Part shown: positions 25,201-33,995 of the stretch, one piece after another | How the letters are laid out: every line of letters starts with the position of its first letter | Numbering within the stretch: the stretch's first letter is position 1 | NCBI RefSeq assembly: GCF_030812885.1 | Contig: NZ_JAUSTO010000004.1 | Span: 156,792 to 220,791, forward strand | Source: Moryella indoligenes | Lineage (GTDB): Bacteria > Bacillota > Clostridia > Lachnospirales > Lachnospiraceae | Length of the DNA: 64,000 bases | Direction: 5' to 3' | Notes under the pieces: generated by a model | What the model saw: only the letters and a program-made list of their open reading frames with translations | Database searches by the model: none | Told to the model about the DNA's origin: nothing | Made by a program: the position numbers and the translations under genes

Positions 25201-25818
25201 ATGAATCTGAACGCAATCCCTACCAAGGGCAATCTGATTAACGCCAAAAATACGCTCTCTCTGGCCCGCATGGGCTACTCCCTCATGGACCAGAAGCGCA
25301 ATATTCTGATTCGAGAGCTCATGGCGCTTATTGAAGAAGCCAAGGACATACAGTCAAGAATAGACCGCAGCTTTACAGAGGCCTACCATGCGCTGCAGCG
25401 CGCCAATATTGAGCACGGCGTGGACTTTATCCAGAGTGCTGCAAGCTCCGTGCCACCGGACAACGGCGTCCGGATCAAGGTTCGCAGCGTCATGGGCACA
25501 GAAATACCCCTTGTGGAGCACGAGAGCCTGCCGCCGCAACTCAGCTATTCCTTTATGTCCACCCGCGAAAGCGTCGATCTTGCCCGGCAGAAGTTCGAGC
25601 AGGTGAAGGAGCTCACGGTACAGCTCTCCATGATTGAGAACTCAGCCTATCGTCTGGCTTCCAATATCAAGAAGACACAGAAGCGGGAGAATGCCCTGAA
25701 AAACATCACAATTCCGCGGCTCACAGCCCTCACAGCCAGTATGTCCAATGCGCTTGAGGAGAAGGAGCGCGAGGAGTTCACCCGCCTGAAGGTCATAAAG
25801 CGGCGGAAAACAGACTGA
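25201..25818 (+). CDS. ntpD: V-type ATPase central shaft subunit D
   Basis: 205 residues, two long helices forming an antiparallel coiled coil (NLINAKNTLSLARMGYSLMDQKR at one end, ENALKNITIPRLTALTASMSN at the other) with a short beta part between. It is the rotating shaft inside A3B3. The start is 4 bases after ntpB. It is the last ATPase gene; no terminator follows and the next gene begins within 40 bases, so read-through into the carboxypeptidase gene is likely. Confidence 0.93.
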   Translation: MNLNAIPTKGNLINAKNTLSLARMGYSLMDQKRNILIRELMALIEEAKDIQSRIDRSFTEAYHALQRANIEHGVDFIQSAASSVPPDNGVRIKVRSVMGTEIPLVEHESLPPQLSYSFMSTRESVDLARQKFEQVKELTVQLSMIENSAYRLASNIKKTQKRENALKNITIPRLTALTASMSNALEEKEREEFTRLKVIKRRKTD

Positions 25819-25855
25819 GACCCGTATGATATCTACCCGATCGGAGGTATTTATT

Positions 25856-27370
25856 TTGCTGATATCCCATACCCGACGCAGAGCGGCGGCATTCTGTCTC
25901 GTCCTGATGCTACTGTTCACAGCTCTCTCTTCGGGCAGAGCACTGGCAGCCCCTGCCTGGCCCTCCAATCTCCTGATTCAGGCAGATGGCGGCATTCTGA
26001 TGGATGCGGACTCCTCCTGCGTCATCTATGGAAAAAATATTCACCAGCGCTACTACCCGGCCAGTATCACAAAGATCCTCACCGCTCTAATTGTAATAGA
26101 GCGCTGCGATCTGGATGAAACCCTGACCTTTTCCTATGGCGCTGTCCACAACGTGGAGAGCGGCTCCAGCAGCGCGGGCTACGATACCGGTGATCAGATC
26201 ACCGTCCGTCAGGCACTCTACGCCATGCTCCTGAAGTCTGCAAATGAGGTAGCCAATGCGCTCGCCGAGCACTGCGCCGGCAGTATCGAGGCCTTCGCCG
26301 GGCTGATGAACGAAAAGGCTGCTGCCCTAGGCTGTACAGATTCTCATTTTGTGAATCCCTCCGGCCTGAACGATGAAAATCACTACACCACACCCTACGA
26401 CTTTGCCCTGATTGCACAGGCAGCCTTTGAAAATCCGACTTTTGTCGAATTTGATTCCACCACCTACTATGAGCTGCCTCCAAACGCGACCAATCCGGAA
26501 TCCTTTATGGTCTACTGCGGGCACAAGATGCTGAAAAAAAGCTCCGGCCAGTACTACAGCGGTATCATCGGCGGAAAGACAGGCTACACCCTGCTCGCCG
26601 GAAATACGCTTGTCACCTGTGCCGAGCGCGATGGTCTGAAGCTGATCACTGTCGTTCTGAACGGACACCAGACGCACTACAGTGACACCAAGACCCTGCT
26701 GGACTTTGGCTTTGAGAACTTTAAAAACGTAAATATCCAGGCGAACGACAGCCGCTACAGCGCAGCGGAGACAGATATCAATCTGACCGGGGAGCACACG
26801 CCCCTGCTCACTTTGGACGACATGCGCTCCGTGACGCTGCCGAAAACTGCGCAGTTCTCCGATACGCGCAGCGAGCTGAAATACAAACCCTCTGACTCAG
26901 CTCCCCCGGGGGCAGTTGCCGAGCTGAGTTATTACTATGAGGACCGCTTTATCGGAAACAGCTGGCTCTGCTCTGCTGAGACAGCCGGCGCCGAAATTAA
27001 GAGTGATGACAACAGCGCACACGCCGACTCCGCAAGTCTGCTTCACAGGCTCTCCACATCTGTCTCTGCACTTCAGGCAAAGACGCCGCTGCGCAGAGCT
27101 TCCTTCGCAGCGCTGATCGCTCTCATGGCGGCTCTTCTGGTTCTCCTGATCCTCATTATCTTCCTGGTTCAGAACTTTCTCCGCAGTGCACGCAGGAGTA
27201 AGACTGTGGAGCTCTCCAGAGCTGTACCCAGATCCCGGAACACAGATCCCCTGCTTCAGCAGGAGAAGGGAACTTCCGACACCCCTCTCTCCATAAACCG
27301 ATACCCACAGAGCTTACGTCCGCGTTCCCGCAGGCGCCGGCCGCGGCGCAATTGGTTCAGAAAGGGATGA
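25856..27370 (+). CDS. D-alanyl-D-alanine carboxypeptidase (class A low-molecular-weight PBP)
   Basis: A peptidoglycan-trimming enzyme. From the TTG at 25856 it has an N-terminal signal peptide (RRRAAAFCLVLMLLFTALS), the catalytic tetrad SITK at 70-73, SAN at 128-130 and KTG at 241-243. A transmembrane helix follows at 415-439, then a strongly basic tail (RPRSRRRRPRRNWFRKG). The TTG start is preferred over the ATG at 25826 because GGAGG lies 8 bases upstream of the TTG and none serves the ATG. The C-terminal helix with a long basic cytosolic tail is unusual, since most DacF-like enzymes end in an amphipathic anchor. It may be co-transcribed with the ATPase genes. Confidence 0.9.
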   Translation: MLISHTRRRAAAFCLVLMLLFTALSSGRALAAPAWPSNLLIQADGGILMDADSSCVIYGKNIHQRYYPASITKILTALIVIERCDLDETLTFSYGAVHNVESGSSSAGYDTGDQITVRQALYAMLLKSANEVANALAEHCAGSIEAFAGLMNEKAAALGCTDSHFVNPSGLNDENHYTTPYDFALIAQAAFENPTFVEFDSTTYYELPPNATNPESFMVYCGHKMLKKSSGQYYSGIIGGKTGYTLLAGNTLVTCAERDGLKLITVVLNGHQTHYSDTKTLLDFGFENFKNVNIQANDSRYSAAETDINLTGEHTPLLTLDDMRSVTLPKTAQFSDTRSELKYKPSDSAPPGAVAELSYYYEDRFIGNSWLCSAETAGAEIKSDDNSAHADSASLLHRLSTSVSALQAKTPLRRASFAALIALMAALLVLLILIIFLVQNFLRSARRSKTVELSRAVPRSRNTDPLLQQEKGTSDTPLSINRYPQSLRPRSRRRRPRRNWFRKG

Positions 27371-27387
27371 GTTAATTCTTATACTGG

Positions 27388-27423
27388 GACTGCCGCACTA
27401 ATTCCTTAGTGCGGCAGTCTTTT
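27388..27423 (+). terminator. Rho-independent terminator after the carboxypeptidase gene
   Basis: GACTGCCGCACTAA (27388-27401) pairs perfectly with TTAGTGCGGCAGTC (27406-27419), followed by TTTT. It separates the plus-strand block from the convergent exonuclease gene. Confidence 0.93.
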
Positions 27424-27474
27424 ATACGAAATATCATGGCTATTATCAAATCAAACTTCCTCTTTCCATGGAAA

Positions 27475-28524
27475 TCATAATTCCGGCTGATGACCCGGTC
27501 TGTTTTTTCTCCTCTTCTGCCGCGCCTTTTTTCTGCGCTTCCCCAGTACCGCCTCCTTCTTTCCGAGCAAGGCCTTTACACCATCATCATCCGTGAGCTT
27601 GATCGTCTTCAGGCAGTAGATCTCTCCCTCTGCCGTACGCCGCATACGAATCTTTCCTCTGGCAAATCCATGCTCCGGACACCACGCAAGGCAGTAATAA
27701 TTTCTCTGGTTTGCAGTGAACCAGCGCACCCGCTTTTTTAAGAGACGCTTACATCTGTAGCAGAGCATATCCGTAACTGTCTTATCTGCTATCGCTTCCT
27801 CCCTGCTCTGAAATCTTCGGGATACATATTTTGAGTAATCCGGAAAGACCAGATAGATCTCCTCCTCGCTGCTCTCAGGAAGCTTGTAATAGTCCAGCGA
27901 GAGATACGCCCGCACCGCCTCAAATTCCATATTTTGCAGGATCTCAGCAGTATAGCGCGCATCGTCCAGCGCCCTGTGAAACTGCCCGGCGGCTGGAAGC
28001 CCCATCTCCTGTACGGCCCGATCCAGCGGAAGCTTGTCCTTGCTGTTCTGCTTGTACAACAGATTATAGAGCTTCTGCACATCATAATAGAGCAGCGGAT
28101 AGGGGAAGGGATTTTCCATCCCATAATATGCCATATTTCTCTGGAGCTCCGTGAGATCCATATTTCCCCAAGTACAGAATACCGGCTGCCGCGCCTCTCC
28201 CTCCCGACACCAGGACAAAAAAGCCTCCATTACCTCCGGAAAAGGCTCACCTCTATTTCTGAGCTCCTCCATCCCGACCCGCATGATCTCAAGCACCTTA
28301 AAGTGCAGTTTTTTATAGACGGTCGGACAGATAAAGCGGGAGAACTCCCCGATCTTATGAAATGTTTCATCCAGCTTCACTGCGCCCAGCTCTATAATTT
28401 CAAACGGAAGGCCGGGCATCTCCCCGGCCTTTCCCTCTGTACTCTGGTTCCACTCAAGATCAAAAACAATGTAGCGCGTGCTGTCAATGCAGTCCGCTGC
28501 AACTTCCGAAAGCTGAATGCTCAT
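27475..28524 (-). CDS. DEDDh-family 3'-5' exonuclease with a C-terminal Cys-rich part
   Basis: The exonuclease core has DLEWN (the DxE pair), the third acidic residue in the WGNMDLTEL region, and HRALDDARYTAEIL (catalytic His and Asp). This is a DnaQ-like fold of the inhibitor-of-KinA or RNase type. After about residue 230 there is a Cys-rich segment (MLCYRCKRLL, then NYYCLAWCPEHG) that may bind zinc, and the end is very basic (GKRRKKARQKRRKNRP). Its start overlaps the spoVG stop by 4 bases. Nucleic acid binding is likely; whether DNA or RNA is unknown. Confidence 0.82.
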   Translation of the reverse strand: MSIQLSEVAADCIDSTRYIVFDLEWNQSTEGKAGEMPGLPFEIIELGAVKLDETFHKIGEFSRFICPTVYKKLHFKVLEIMRVGMEELRNRGEPFPEVMEAFLSWCREGEARQPVFCTWGNMDLTELQRNMAYYGMENPFPYPLLYYDVQKLYNLLYKQNSKDKLPLDRAVQEMGLPAAGQFHRALDDARYTAEILQNMEFEAVRAYLSLDYYKLPESSEEEIYLVFPDYSKYVSRRFQSREEAIADKTVTDMLCYRCKRLLKKRVRWFTANQRNYYCLAWCPEHGFARGKIRMRRTAEGEIYCLKTIKLTDDDGVKALLGKKEAVLGKRRKKARQKRRKNRPGHQPEL

Positions 28525-28796
28525 ATCTTCTTATCCTCTGCCTGCAGCAGAGCTTCATACTCCTTAAGAATCGCACGCTGCATCATCTCTCTGACTGCGG
28601 AATTGATGGGATGCGCGATATCTCTGTACCCTCCGTCCCCTGCCTGACGGCTTGGCATCGCAATAAAAAGTCCCCTCTCTCCCTGTATTACCTTCAAATC
28701 ATGAATCACAAACTCATTATCCAGGGTGATGGAGGCAACTGCCTTCATTGACCCCGGCTTCTCAATGCGTCTGATGCGGACATCTGTAATCTGCAT
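28521..28796 (-). CDS. spoVG: SpoVG regulator
   Basis: A 91-residue protein matching SpoVG (MQITDVRIRRIEKPGSMKAVASI, then the MPSRQAGDGGYRDIAHPI signature). SpoVG binds nucleic acid and affects septation, capsule or virulence genes in Firmicutes, including those that do not sporulate. The ribosome-binding site is AAGGAGG. It lies 42 bases after glgD and is coupled to the exonuclease gene. A small hairpin (GGCACA/TGTGCC) lies in the gap before it. Confidence 0.96.
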   Translation of the reverse strand: MQITDVRIRRIEKPGSMKAVASITLDNEFVIHDLKVIQGERGLFIAMPSRQAGDGGYRDIAHPINSAVREMMQRAILKEYEALLQAEDKKI

Positions 28797-28838
28797 GGCG
28801 CCTCCTTCGGCACAACGCGGACTCCATAGGGCTGTGCC

Positions 28839-29960
28839 TTAAATCGTGTACCTCTCATTTTTCTCAATTACGATTTTCAGATCATCGGGCTTGCCAATAT
28901 AGGTCGTATTTGCCCGGATCGTGTCCCGGCTCTCCACAATGCAATTTTCTATTACCGTATTATCTCCGATATAGACATCATTCAGAATGATAGAATTTTT
29001 GATCACACAGTTGTTTCCCACATAGACCTTACGGAACAGTACGGAATTCTCCACTGTCCCATTCAGTATGCAGCCACTGGATACCAGTGAATTTCTCACC
29101 TCTGAGCCCGGATTATATTTTGCGGGCGGAAGGTCATCCACCTTGGTATATACCTCCGGATAGCTGCGGAAGAAGTAATCCCGTATATCCTTTTTCAGGA
29201 AATCCATGTTGGTCTTAAAATAACTGTCCACGCTGGCAATATTACTCCAGTAGGAATTTAATTTATATGCATAGATCCGCTTCAGGTTTTTATAGCGCAC
29301 CAAAATGTCCCGCACAAAATCATAGCGATCCTCTGCCGCACAGCGCTCAATCAGCTCAATCAGCTGACGTCTCCGCACGACGTAGATGCCGCAGGAAATC
29401 ACATTCGACTCCGCCACCATGGGCTTCTCATCAAACTGCGTGATCCGCCCGTCTTCATTCAGCTCCAGAACCCCGAAGCGTGTGATATCCTCCTCCTCGG
29501 AGGCCTCCTTGCAGACCACGGTGATATCGGCCTTCTTCTCGATATGATATTCCAACACCTTATTATAATCGAGCTTATAGATGCCATCCCCGGCTGCAAT
29601 CACGACATAGGGCTCATGACTGTTCTTCAAAAAGCTCAGATTCTGATACAGTGCATCTGCTGTTCCCCGATACCAGTCACTCGACTTCGCTGTGATGGTG
29701 GGCGTGAACACGTACATTCCACCATGCTTTCTTCCGAAATCCCACCACTTTGAGGAGCTCAGATGCTCATTCAGAGAGCGGGAATTGTACTGCGTAAACA
29801 CCGCCACCTTCTGGATGTGTGAATTTGACATATTGCTCAGCACAAAATCAATACTCCGATAGCTTCCCGCAATCGGCATGGCTGCGATTGCTCTCTTATT
29901 AGAGAGTTCCCTCATCCTCTTGGAGTTTCCCCCTGCTAAAACGATTCCGACAGCTCTCAT
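28839..29960 (-). CDS. glgD: GlgD, regulatory partner of glucose-1-phosphate adenylyltransferase
   Basis: A nucleotidyltransferase fold with a C-terminal left-handed beta helix (VYVGNNCVIKNSIILNDVYIG). The N-terminal motif AGGNSKRMRELSNKRA departs from the catalytic GGxGxRLxxLT signature, as in known GlgD subunits, which are weakly active and modulate GlgC. It overlaps glgC by 4 bases, so the two proteins are made together. Involved in ADP-glucose supply for glycogen. Confidence 0.93.
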   Translation of the reverse strand: MRAVGIVLAGGNSKRMRELSNKRAIAAMPIAGSYRSIDFVLSNMSNSHIQKVAVFTQYNSRSLNEHLSSSKWWDFGRKHGGMYVFTPTITAKSSDWYRGTADALYQNLSFLKNSHEPYVVIAAGDGIYKLDYNKVLEYHIEKKADITVVCKEASEEEDITRFGVLELNEDGRITQFDEKPMVAESNVISCGIYVVRRRQLIELIERCAAEDRYDFVRDILVRYKNLKRIYAYKLNSYWSNIASVDSYFKTNMDFLKKDIRDYFFRSYPEVYTKVDDLPPAKYNPGSEVRNSLVSSGCILNGTVENSVLFRKVYVGNNCVIKNSIILNDVYIGDNTVIENCIVESRDTIRANTTYIGKPDDLKIVIEKNERYTI

Positions 29961-31231
29961 CTCAGACCACCTGCCTTTACTATCGCTCCGCCGCTGTTCA
30001 GCACTCCGTCGGGATAATCCTCCGCGTTCGTGTTGCCCCAGATCGCAGTATTCTTGCCGATCTGAACCCCATCCGGAATCACGGATTTCTCCCCGACAGT
30101 TACAAGGTCCGAATTGTAGACCCGGGTATCATAGCAGCTGTCATGATACTCACCCACGCCCAGCACGCAGTTCGCGCCGATCTCGACGCTCTGCGCAAGT
30201 ATGGCCTTATTGATCTTCGCGCCCGCCTTGATAACAGATTCTCTCATGATGATAGAATCTCTCACCTCTGCCCCCTCCTCGATGATGACGCCTGCGCCGA
30301 TCACCGAATTGTAGACAGAGCCATAGATCTCGCAACCCTCACCGAGGATGCTTCTCTCTATGTGCGCATGCTCCGCAATATACTGCGGCGGTATAATATC
30401 GCTCTTCGTGAAAATTCTCCAGTACTCCTCATAGAGATTAAATTCGGGGATGATGTCGATCAGCTCCATATTGGCCTCCCAGTAGGAGGAAAGTGTTCCG
30501 ACATCTTTCCAGTACCCCGTAAACTCGTAAGCAAAGAGACGCTGCCCTTTGTCGCGACAATAAGGGATGACATGCTTGCCGAAATCGCACTCCGGTACCT
30601 CGCGGAGCTTTAACAGCGCATCCTTCAGAACCGGCCAGGAGAAGATGTATATCCCCATGGATGCCAGATTGCTTCGCGGAACTGCCGGCTTTTCCTCAAA
30701 GTCCGTGATGCGGTTCATCTCATCTGTAATCATGATACCGAAGCGGCTCGCCTCCTCAATCGGAACCGGCATAACCGCAATGGTAACATCCGCCCTATTT
30801 GCCTTGTGGTAATCCAGCATCACCTCATAATCCATCTTGTAAATATGATCCCCGGAGAGGATCAGGACATAATCCGGATTATAGGAATCAATATACTCTA
30901 TATTCTGATAGATCGCATTGGCCGTTCCGCTGTACCAGTCACTCCCCTTTGCACTCTCATAGGGTGCGAGCAGCGTGACACCTCCCACATTGCGATCCAG
31001 ATCCCACGGAATTCCAATTCCGATATGTGCATTGAGGCGGAGCGGCTGATACTGGGTGAGCACACCGACAGTATCCACACCTGAATTAATGCAATTACTC
31101 AAAGGAAAGTCGATGATACGGTACTTTCCTCCGAAAGATACGGCCGGCTTTGCAACCTTCTGTGTGAGAACGCCAAGCCGACTGCCCTGACCTCCGGCAA
31201 GAAGCATGGCAATCATTTCTTTTTTAATCAC
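29957..31231 (-). CDS. glgC: Glucose-1-phosphate adenylyltransferase catalytic subunit
   Basis: Makes ADP-glucose from glucose-1-phosphate and ATP. The catalytic motif is LLAGGQGSRLGVLTQKVAKPAV, broken here by GVLTQ; further motifs are FPLSNCINSGV, SGDHIYKMDY and FEEKP. The C-terminal hexapeptide repeats form a beta helix. The start is taken as GTG at 31231 (MIKKEMIAMLL, as in homologues) with AGGTGAT upstream, rather than the TTG at 31246. No glycogen synthase or branching enzyme is in the window. A candidate promoter is at 31298-31303. Confidence 0.95.
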   Translation of the reverse strand: MIKKEMIAMLLAGGQGSRLGVLTQKVAKPAVSFGGKYRIIDFPLSNCINSGVDTVGVLTQYQPLRLNAHIGIGIPWDLDRNVGGVTLLAPYESAKGSDWYSGTANAIYQNIEYIDSYNPDYVLILSGDHIYKMDYEVMLDYHKANRADVTIAVMPVPIEEASRFGIMITDEMNRITDFEEKPAVPRSNLASMGIYIFSWPVLKDALLKLREVPECDFGKHVIPYCRDKGQRLFAYEFTGYWKDVGTLSSYWEANMELIDIIPEFNLYEEYWRIFTKSDIIPPQYIAEHAHIERSILGEGCEIYGSVYNSVIGAGVIIEEGAEVRDSIIMRESVIKAGAKINKAILAQSVEIGANCVLGVGEYHDSCYDTRVYNSDLVTVGEKSVIPDGVQIGKNTAIWGNTNAEDYPDGVLNSGGAIVKAGGLR

Positions 31232-31297
31232 GGTATCACCTCGCAACTGAATTTCAGCCTTTCACTGCCTGTTTCCTTAATCTCAGTTTCTATATTT

Positions 31298-31306
31298 AGT
31301 ATAGCA
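31298..31306 (-). promoter_or_regulatory. Candidate extended -10 for glgC-glgD-spoVG
   Basis: The minus strand reads TGCTATACT, an extended -10 box about 65 bases upstream of the glgC start. The -35 region (TGTATA at an 18-base spacing) is poor. Confidence 0.5.
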
Positions 31307-31455
31307 CATTTTGTACTAAAGTATACAAAAAATACCCCTGCTTTTCCAAAAATCATGTCCACATTTTACATTCGCCTTCAAATATAATTCTTCCTCGCGC
31401 ACATTGCGATTCCGCCTGTTATTTTTATTGAAAATGGGGTAGAATAGAACTAATC

Positions 31456-31471
31456 AGGCGCTTTTGCGCCT
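31456..31471 (+). other. Short hairpin in the asnS leader
   Basis: AGGCGC (31456-31461) and GCGCCT (31466-31471) form a 6-bp stem with a TTTT loop, 33 bases before asnS. TAGAAT at 31440 may be the -10 box. I see no T-box element. Confidence 0.4.
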
Positions 31472-31503
31472 TCTCATATTTCAAAAAGAAGGGACGTATC
31501 CAA

Positions 31504-32895
31504 ATGAAATTTACTACAGTCCGGGATATTCAGAAAGACAAGGAGCGCTACCTCGGCAGAGAGATCACCATCGGCGGATGGGTGCGCTCCAACAGAGACT
31601 CAAAGACCTTTGGCTTTCTGATGATCAGTGACGGAACCTGGTTCGATCAGCTTCAGGTCGTATACCATGACAGCATGGAAAATTTTGCTGAAATCCGCAA
31701 GGTAAATGTCGGCGCTGCGCTCATCATCCGCGGCACGCTGGTTGCGACGCCGGAGGCAAAGCAGCCCTTTGAAATCCAGGCAGAGGAGATCTCCATCGAG
31801 GGAAGCTCTGCCGCCGACTACCCCCTGCAGAAGAAGCGCCACTCCGCAGAATTTCTCCGCACGATTCCGCATCTCAGGCCGCGCACCAATCTCTTTCAGG
31901 CGACCTTCCGTGTCCGCTCCCTGATCGCCTATGCGATTCACAGCTTCTTTCAGGAGCAGGGCTTCGTCTACGTGCACACACCGCTCATCACCTCCAGTGA
32001 CGCTGAGGGGGCCGGGGAGATGTTCCACGTCACAACGCTGGATCTGAATCATGTTCCGAAGAACGAGGACGGCTCTGTAAACTTCAGTGAGGATTTCTTC
32101 GGCAAGGAGACCAATCTCACCGTCAGCGGACAGCTAAATGCTGAGACCTTTGCCCAGGCCTTCCGGAACATCTATACCTTCGGACCGACCTTCCGCGCCG
32201 AAAATTCCAACACAACCCGCCATGCGGCGGAATTCTGGATGATTGAGCCGGAGATCGCCTTCGCAGAGCTCTCCGACAACATGGAGCTCGCCGAGGCGAT
32301 GCTGAAATATGTCATCCGCTATGTTCTTCAGAACGCTCCGGAAGAGATGAATTTTTTCAATACCTTTGTGGACAAGGGCCTTCTGGAGCGCCTGAATCAC
32401 GTCGTAAATTCCGATTTTGGCCGCGTGAGCTATACAGAGGCGGTCGAAATTCTGGAAAAGCACAACGATGAGTTTGACTACAAGGTCAGCTGGGGCTGCG
32501 ACCTGCAGACCGAGCACGAGCGCTATCTCACGGAGCAGATCTACAAACGCCCTATCTTTGTCACCGACTATCCGAAGGAGATCAAGGCCTTCTACATGAA
32601 GCTGAATCCGGATGGAAAGACCGTCGCAGCGATGGACTGTCTGGTTCCCGGTATCGGAGAGATCATCGGGGGCAGTCAGAGAGAGGACGACTATGAGAAG
32701 CTCCTCTCCCGCATCGAGGAACTCGGCATGAATAAGGAGACCTATGACTTCTATCTGGATCTCCGCAAGTACGGAACCACCCGCCACGCAGGCTTCGGAC
32801 TCGGCTTCGAGCGCTGCGTCATGTACCTGACCGGCGTCGGAAATATCCGCGACGTACTGCCCTTCCCGCGCACGGTCGGCAACTGCGAGCTGTAA
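31504..32895 (+). CDS. asnS: Asparaginyl-tRNA synthetase
   Basis: A class IIb aminoacyl-tRNA synthetase. The N-terminal OB-fold anticodon domain (EITIGGWVRSNRDSKTFGFL) is followed by motif 2 (FRAENSNTTRHAAEFWMIEPE, in two halves) and motif 3 (GFGLGFERCVMYLTG). The length of 463 is typical. FRAENSNT and the absence of an aspartyl-type insertion support Asn rather than Asp. The leader has a short hairpin but no T-box. Confidence 0.97.
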   Translation: MKFTTVRDIQKDKERYLGREITIGGWVRSNRDSKTFGFLMISDGTWFDQLQVVYHDSMENFAEIRKVNVGAALIIRGTLVATPEAKQPFEIQAEEISIEGSSAADYPLQKKRHSAEFLRTIPHLRPRTNLFQATFRVRSLIAYAIHSFFQEQGFVYVHTPLITSSDAEGAGEMFHVTTLDLNHVPKNEDGSVNFSEDFFGKETNLTVSGQLNAETFAQAFRNIYTFGPTFRAENSNTTRHAAEFWMIEPEIAFAELSDNMELAEAMLKYVIRYVLQNAPEEMNFFNTFVDKGLLERLNHVVNSDFGRVSYTEAVEILEKHNDEFDYKVSWGCDLQTEHERYLTEQIYKRPIFVTDYPKEIKAFYMKLNPDGKTVAAMDCLVPGIGEIIGGSQREDDYEKLLSRIEELGMNKETYDFYLDLRKYGTTRHAGFGLGFERCVMYLTGVGNIRDVLPFPRTVGNCEL

Positions 32896-32915
32896 ATACA
32901 GGCAAGGAGTGCGGT

Positions 32916-33995
32916 ATGAAATTTGTTCACACCGGCGATATTCACTACGGAATGTGCCCGGACTCGGATAAGCCCTGGGCCAGAGAACGCGAGCAGGCTG
33001 TAAAAGCCTCGCTCGCTTCGATTGTTGCGACTGTAAAAACAGAGCAGGCAGAACTGCTTCTGATCGCGGGGGATCTCTTTCACCGCCAGCCGACACTCCG
33101 AGAGCTGAAAGAGGTCAATTATCTCTTTTCTGTGATCCCTGCGGTGCAGATTGTCATCATTGCCGGAAATCACGACTATATTCGGGAGAGCTCTGCTCTC
33201 CTCTCCTTTACCTGGGCGGAAAATGTCCACTATATCACAACTGCAGAGCTTGACAGTATAGCTCTTCCCAAGCTGCACACGGAGGTCTATGGTTTCTCCT
33301 ACCATCAGAAGGAAATCACAGAGGATCTGCTCGCTTCGCTTCATATTCCCGAAAACGAGAGCATCCGCATCCTTCTCTGCCATGGCGGCGACGCTAGACA
33401 TCTCCCTCTGAACCCCAGTACACTTGCCGCTGCCGGCTTTAGCTACTGTGCCCTGGGTCATATTCATAAGCCTCAGGCTCTTTGTTCAGACAGAGTCGTT
33501 TGGTGCGGCTCCCCGGAACCTCTGGATCTCACGGAAACCGGTGCGCATGGATGCTATGTCGGCGAAATAGACGACAGCACGCGACAGCTCTCTTCGCTCC
33601 GCTTCATTCCCCTCTCAAAGCTTCAGTACATCTCACTGAAAATCCAGGTCACGCCCGAATCTACCAATGAGGAGCTGCTCATGAATGTAGAGGAGGAGAT
33701 CCGCCGCCGGGGTGCTCACAACATCTACAGACTGAAAATTCAAGGGATGCGCGACCCGGATATTCTGTTTGAGGCCGATCGCCTGAAGGATCGCTATCGC
33801 ATCGCAGAGCTGATCGACGAATCCGAACCAAGGTATGATTTTCCGCGTCTCTTCGCGGAACATCCCTCCGACATGATCGGCTTTTTCATCCAGGAGCTCG
33901 ATCGTCCGGATATGAGTGAGCTCGATCGCAAGGCGCTCTACTACGGCGTCAACGCCCTGCTTCGCACAACCGATGAAAGGAGCTCAGGCACATGA
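32916..33995 (+). CDS. SbcD/YhaO-like DNA repair nuclease (metallophosphoesterase)
   Basis: The calcineurin-like phosphoesterase motifs are all present: GDIHYG, AGDLFHRQP, IAGNHDYIRE, LLCHGGDA and ALGHIHKPQ. These coordinate two metal ions. After about residue 250 comes a capping domain. The length of 359 fits the YhaO/SbcD group. It is coupled to the next gene (ATPase) by a 4-base overlap, the usual nuclease/ATPase pairing (Mre11-Rad50-like). AAGGAG precedes the ATG, 20 bases after asnS. Confidence 0.88.
   Translation: MKFVHTGDIHYGMCPDSDKPWAREREQAVKASLASIVATVKTEQAELLLIAGDLFHRQPTLRELKEVNYLFSVIPAVQIVIIAGNHDYIRESSALLSFTWAENVHYITTAELDSIALPKLHTEVYGFSYHQKEITEDLLASLHIPENESIRILLCHGGDARHLPLNPSTLAAAGFSYCALGHIHKPQALCSDRVVWCGSPEPLDLTETGAHGCYVGEIDDSTRQLSSLRFIPLSKLQYISLKIQVTPESTNEELLMNVEEEIRRRGAHNIYRLKIQGMRDPDILFEADRLKDRYRIAELIDESEPRYDFPRLFAEHPSDMIGFFIQELDRPDMSELDRKALYYGVNALLRTTDERSSGT

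Noticed and set aside
31247..31503. T-box riboswitch before asnS
   Set aside because: No specifier loop, T-box sequence or antiterminator is visible; only a 6-bp hairpin.
32134..33096. Minus-strand open frame of 320 codons
   Set aside because: Antisense to asnS and the SbcD-like gene.
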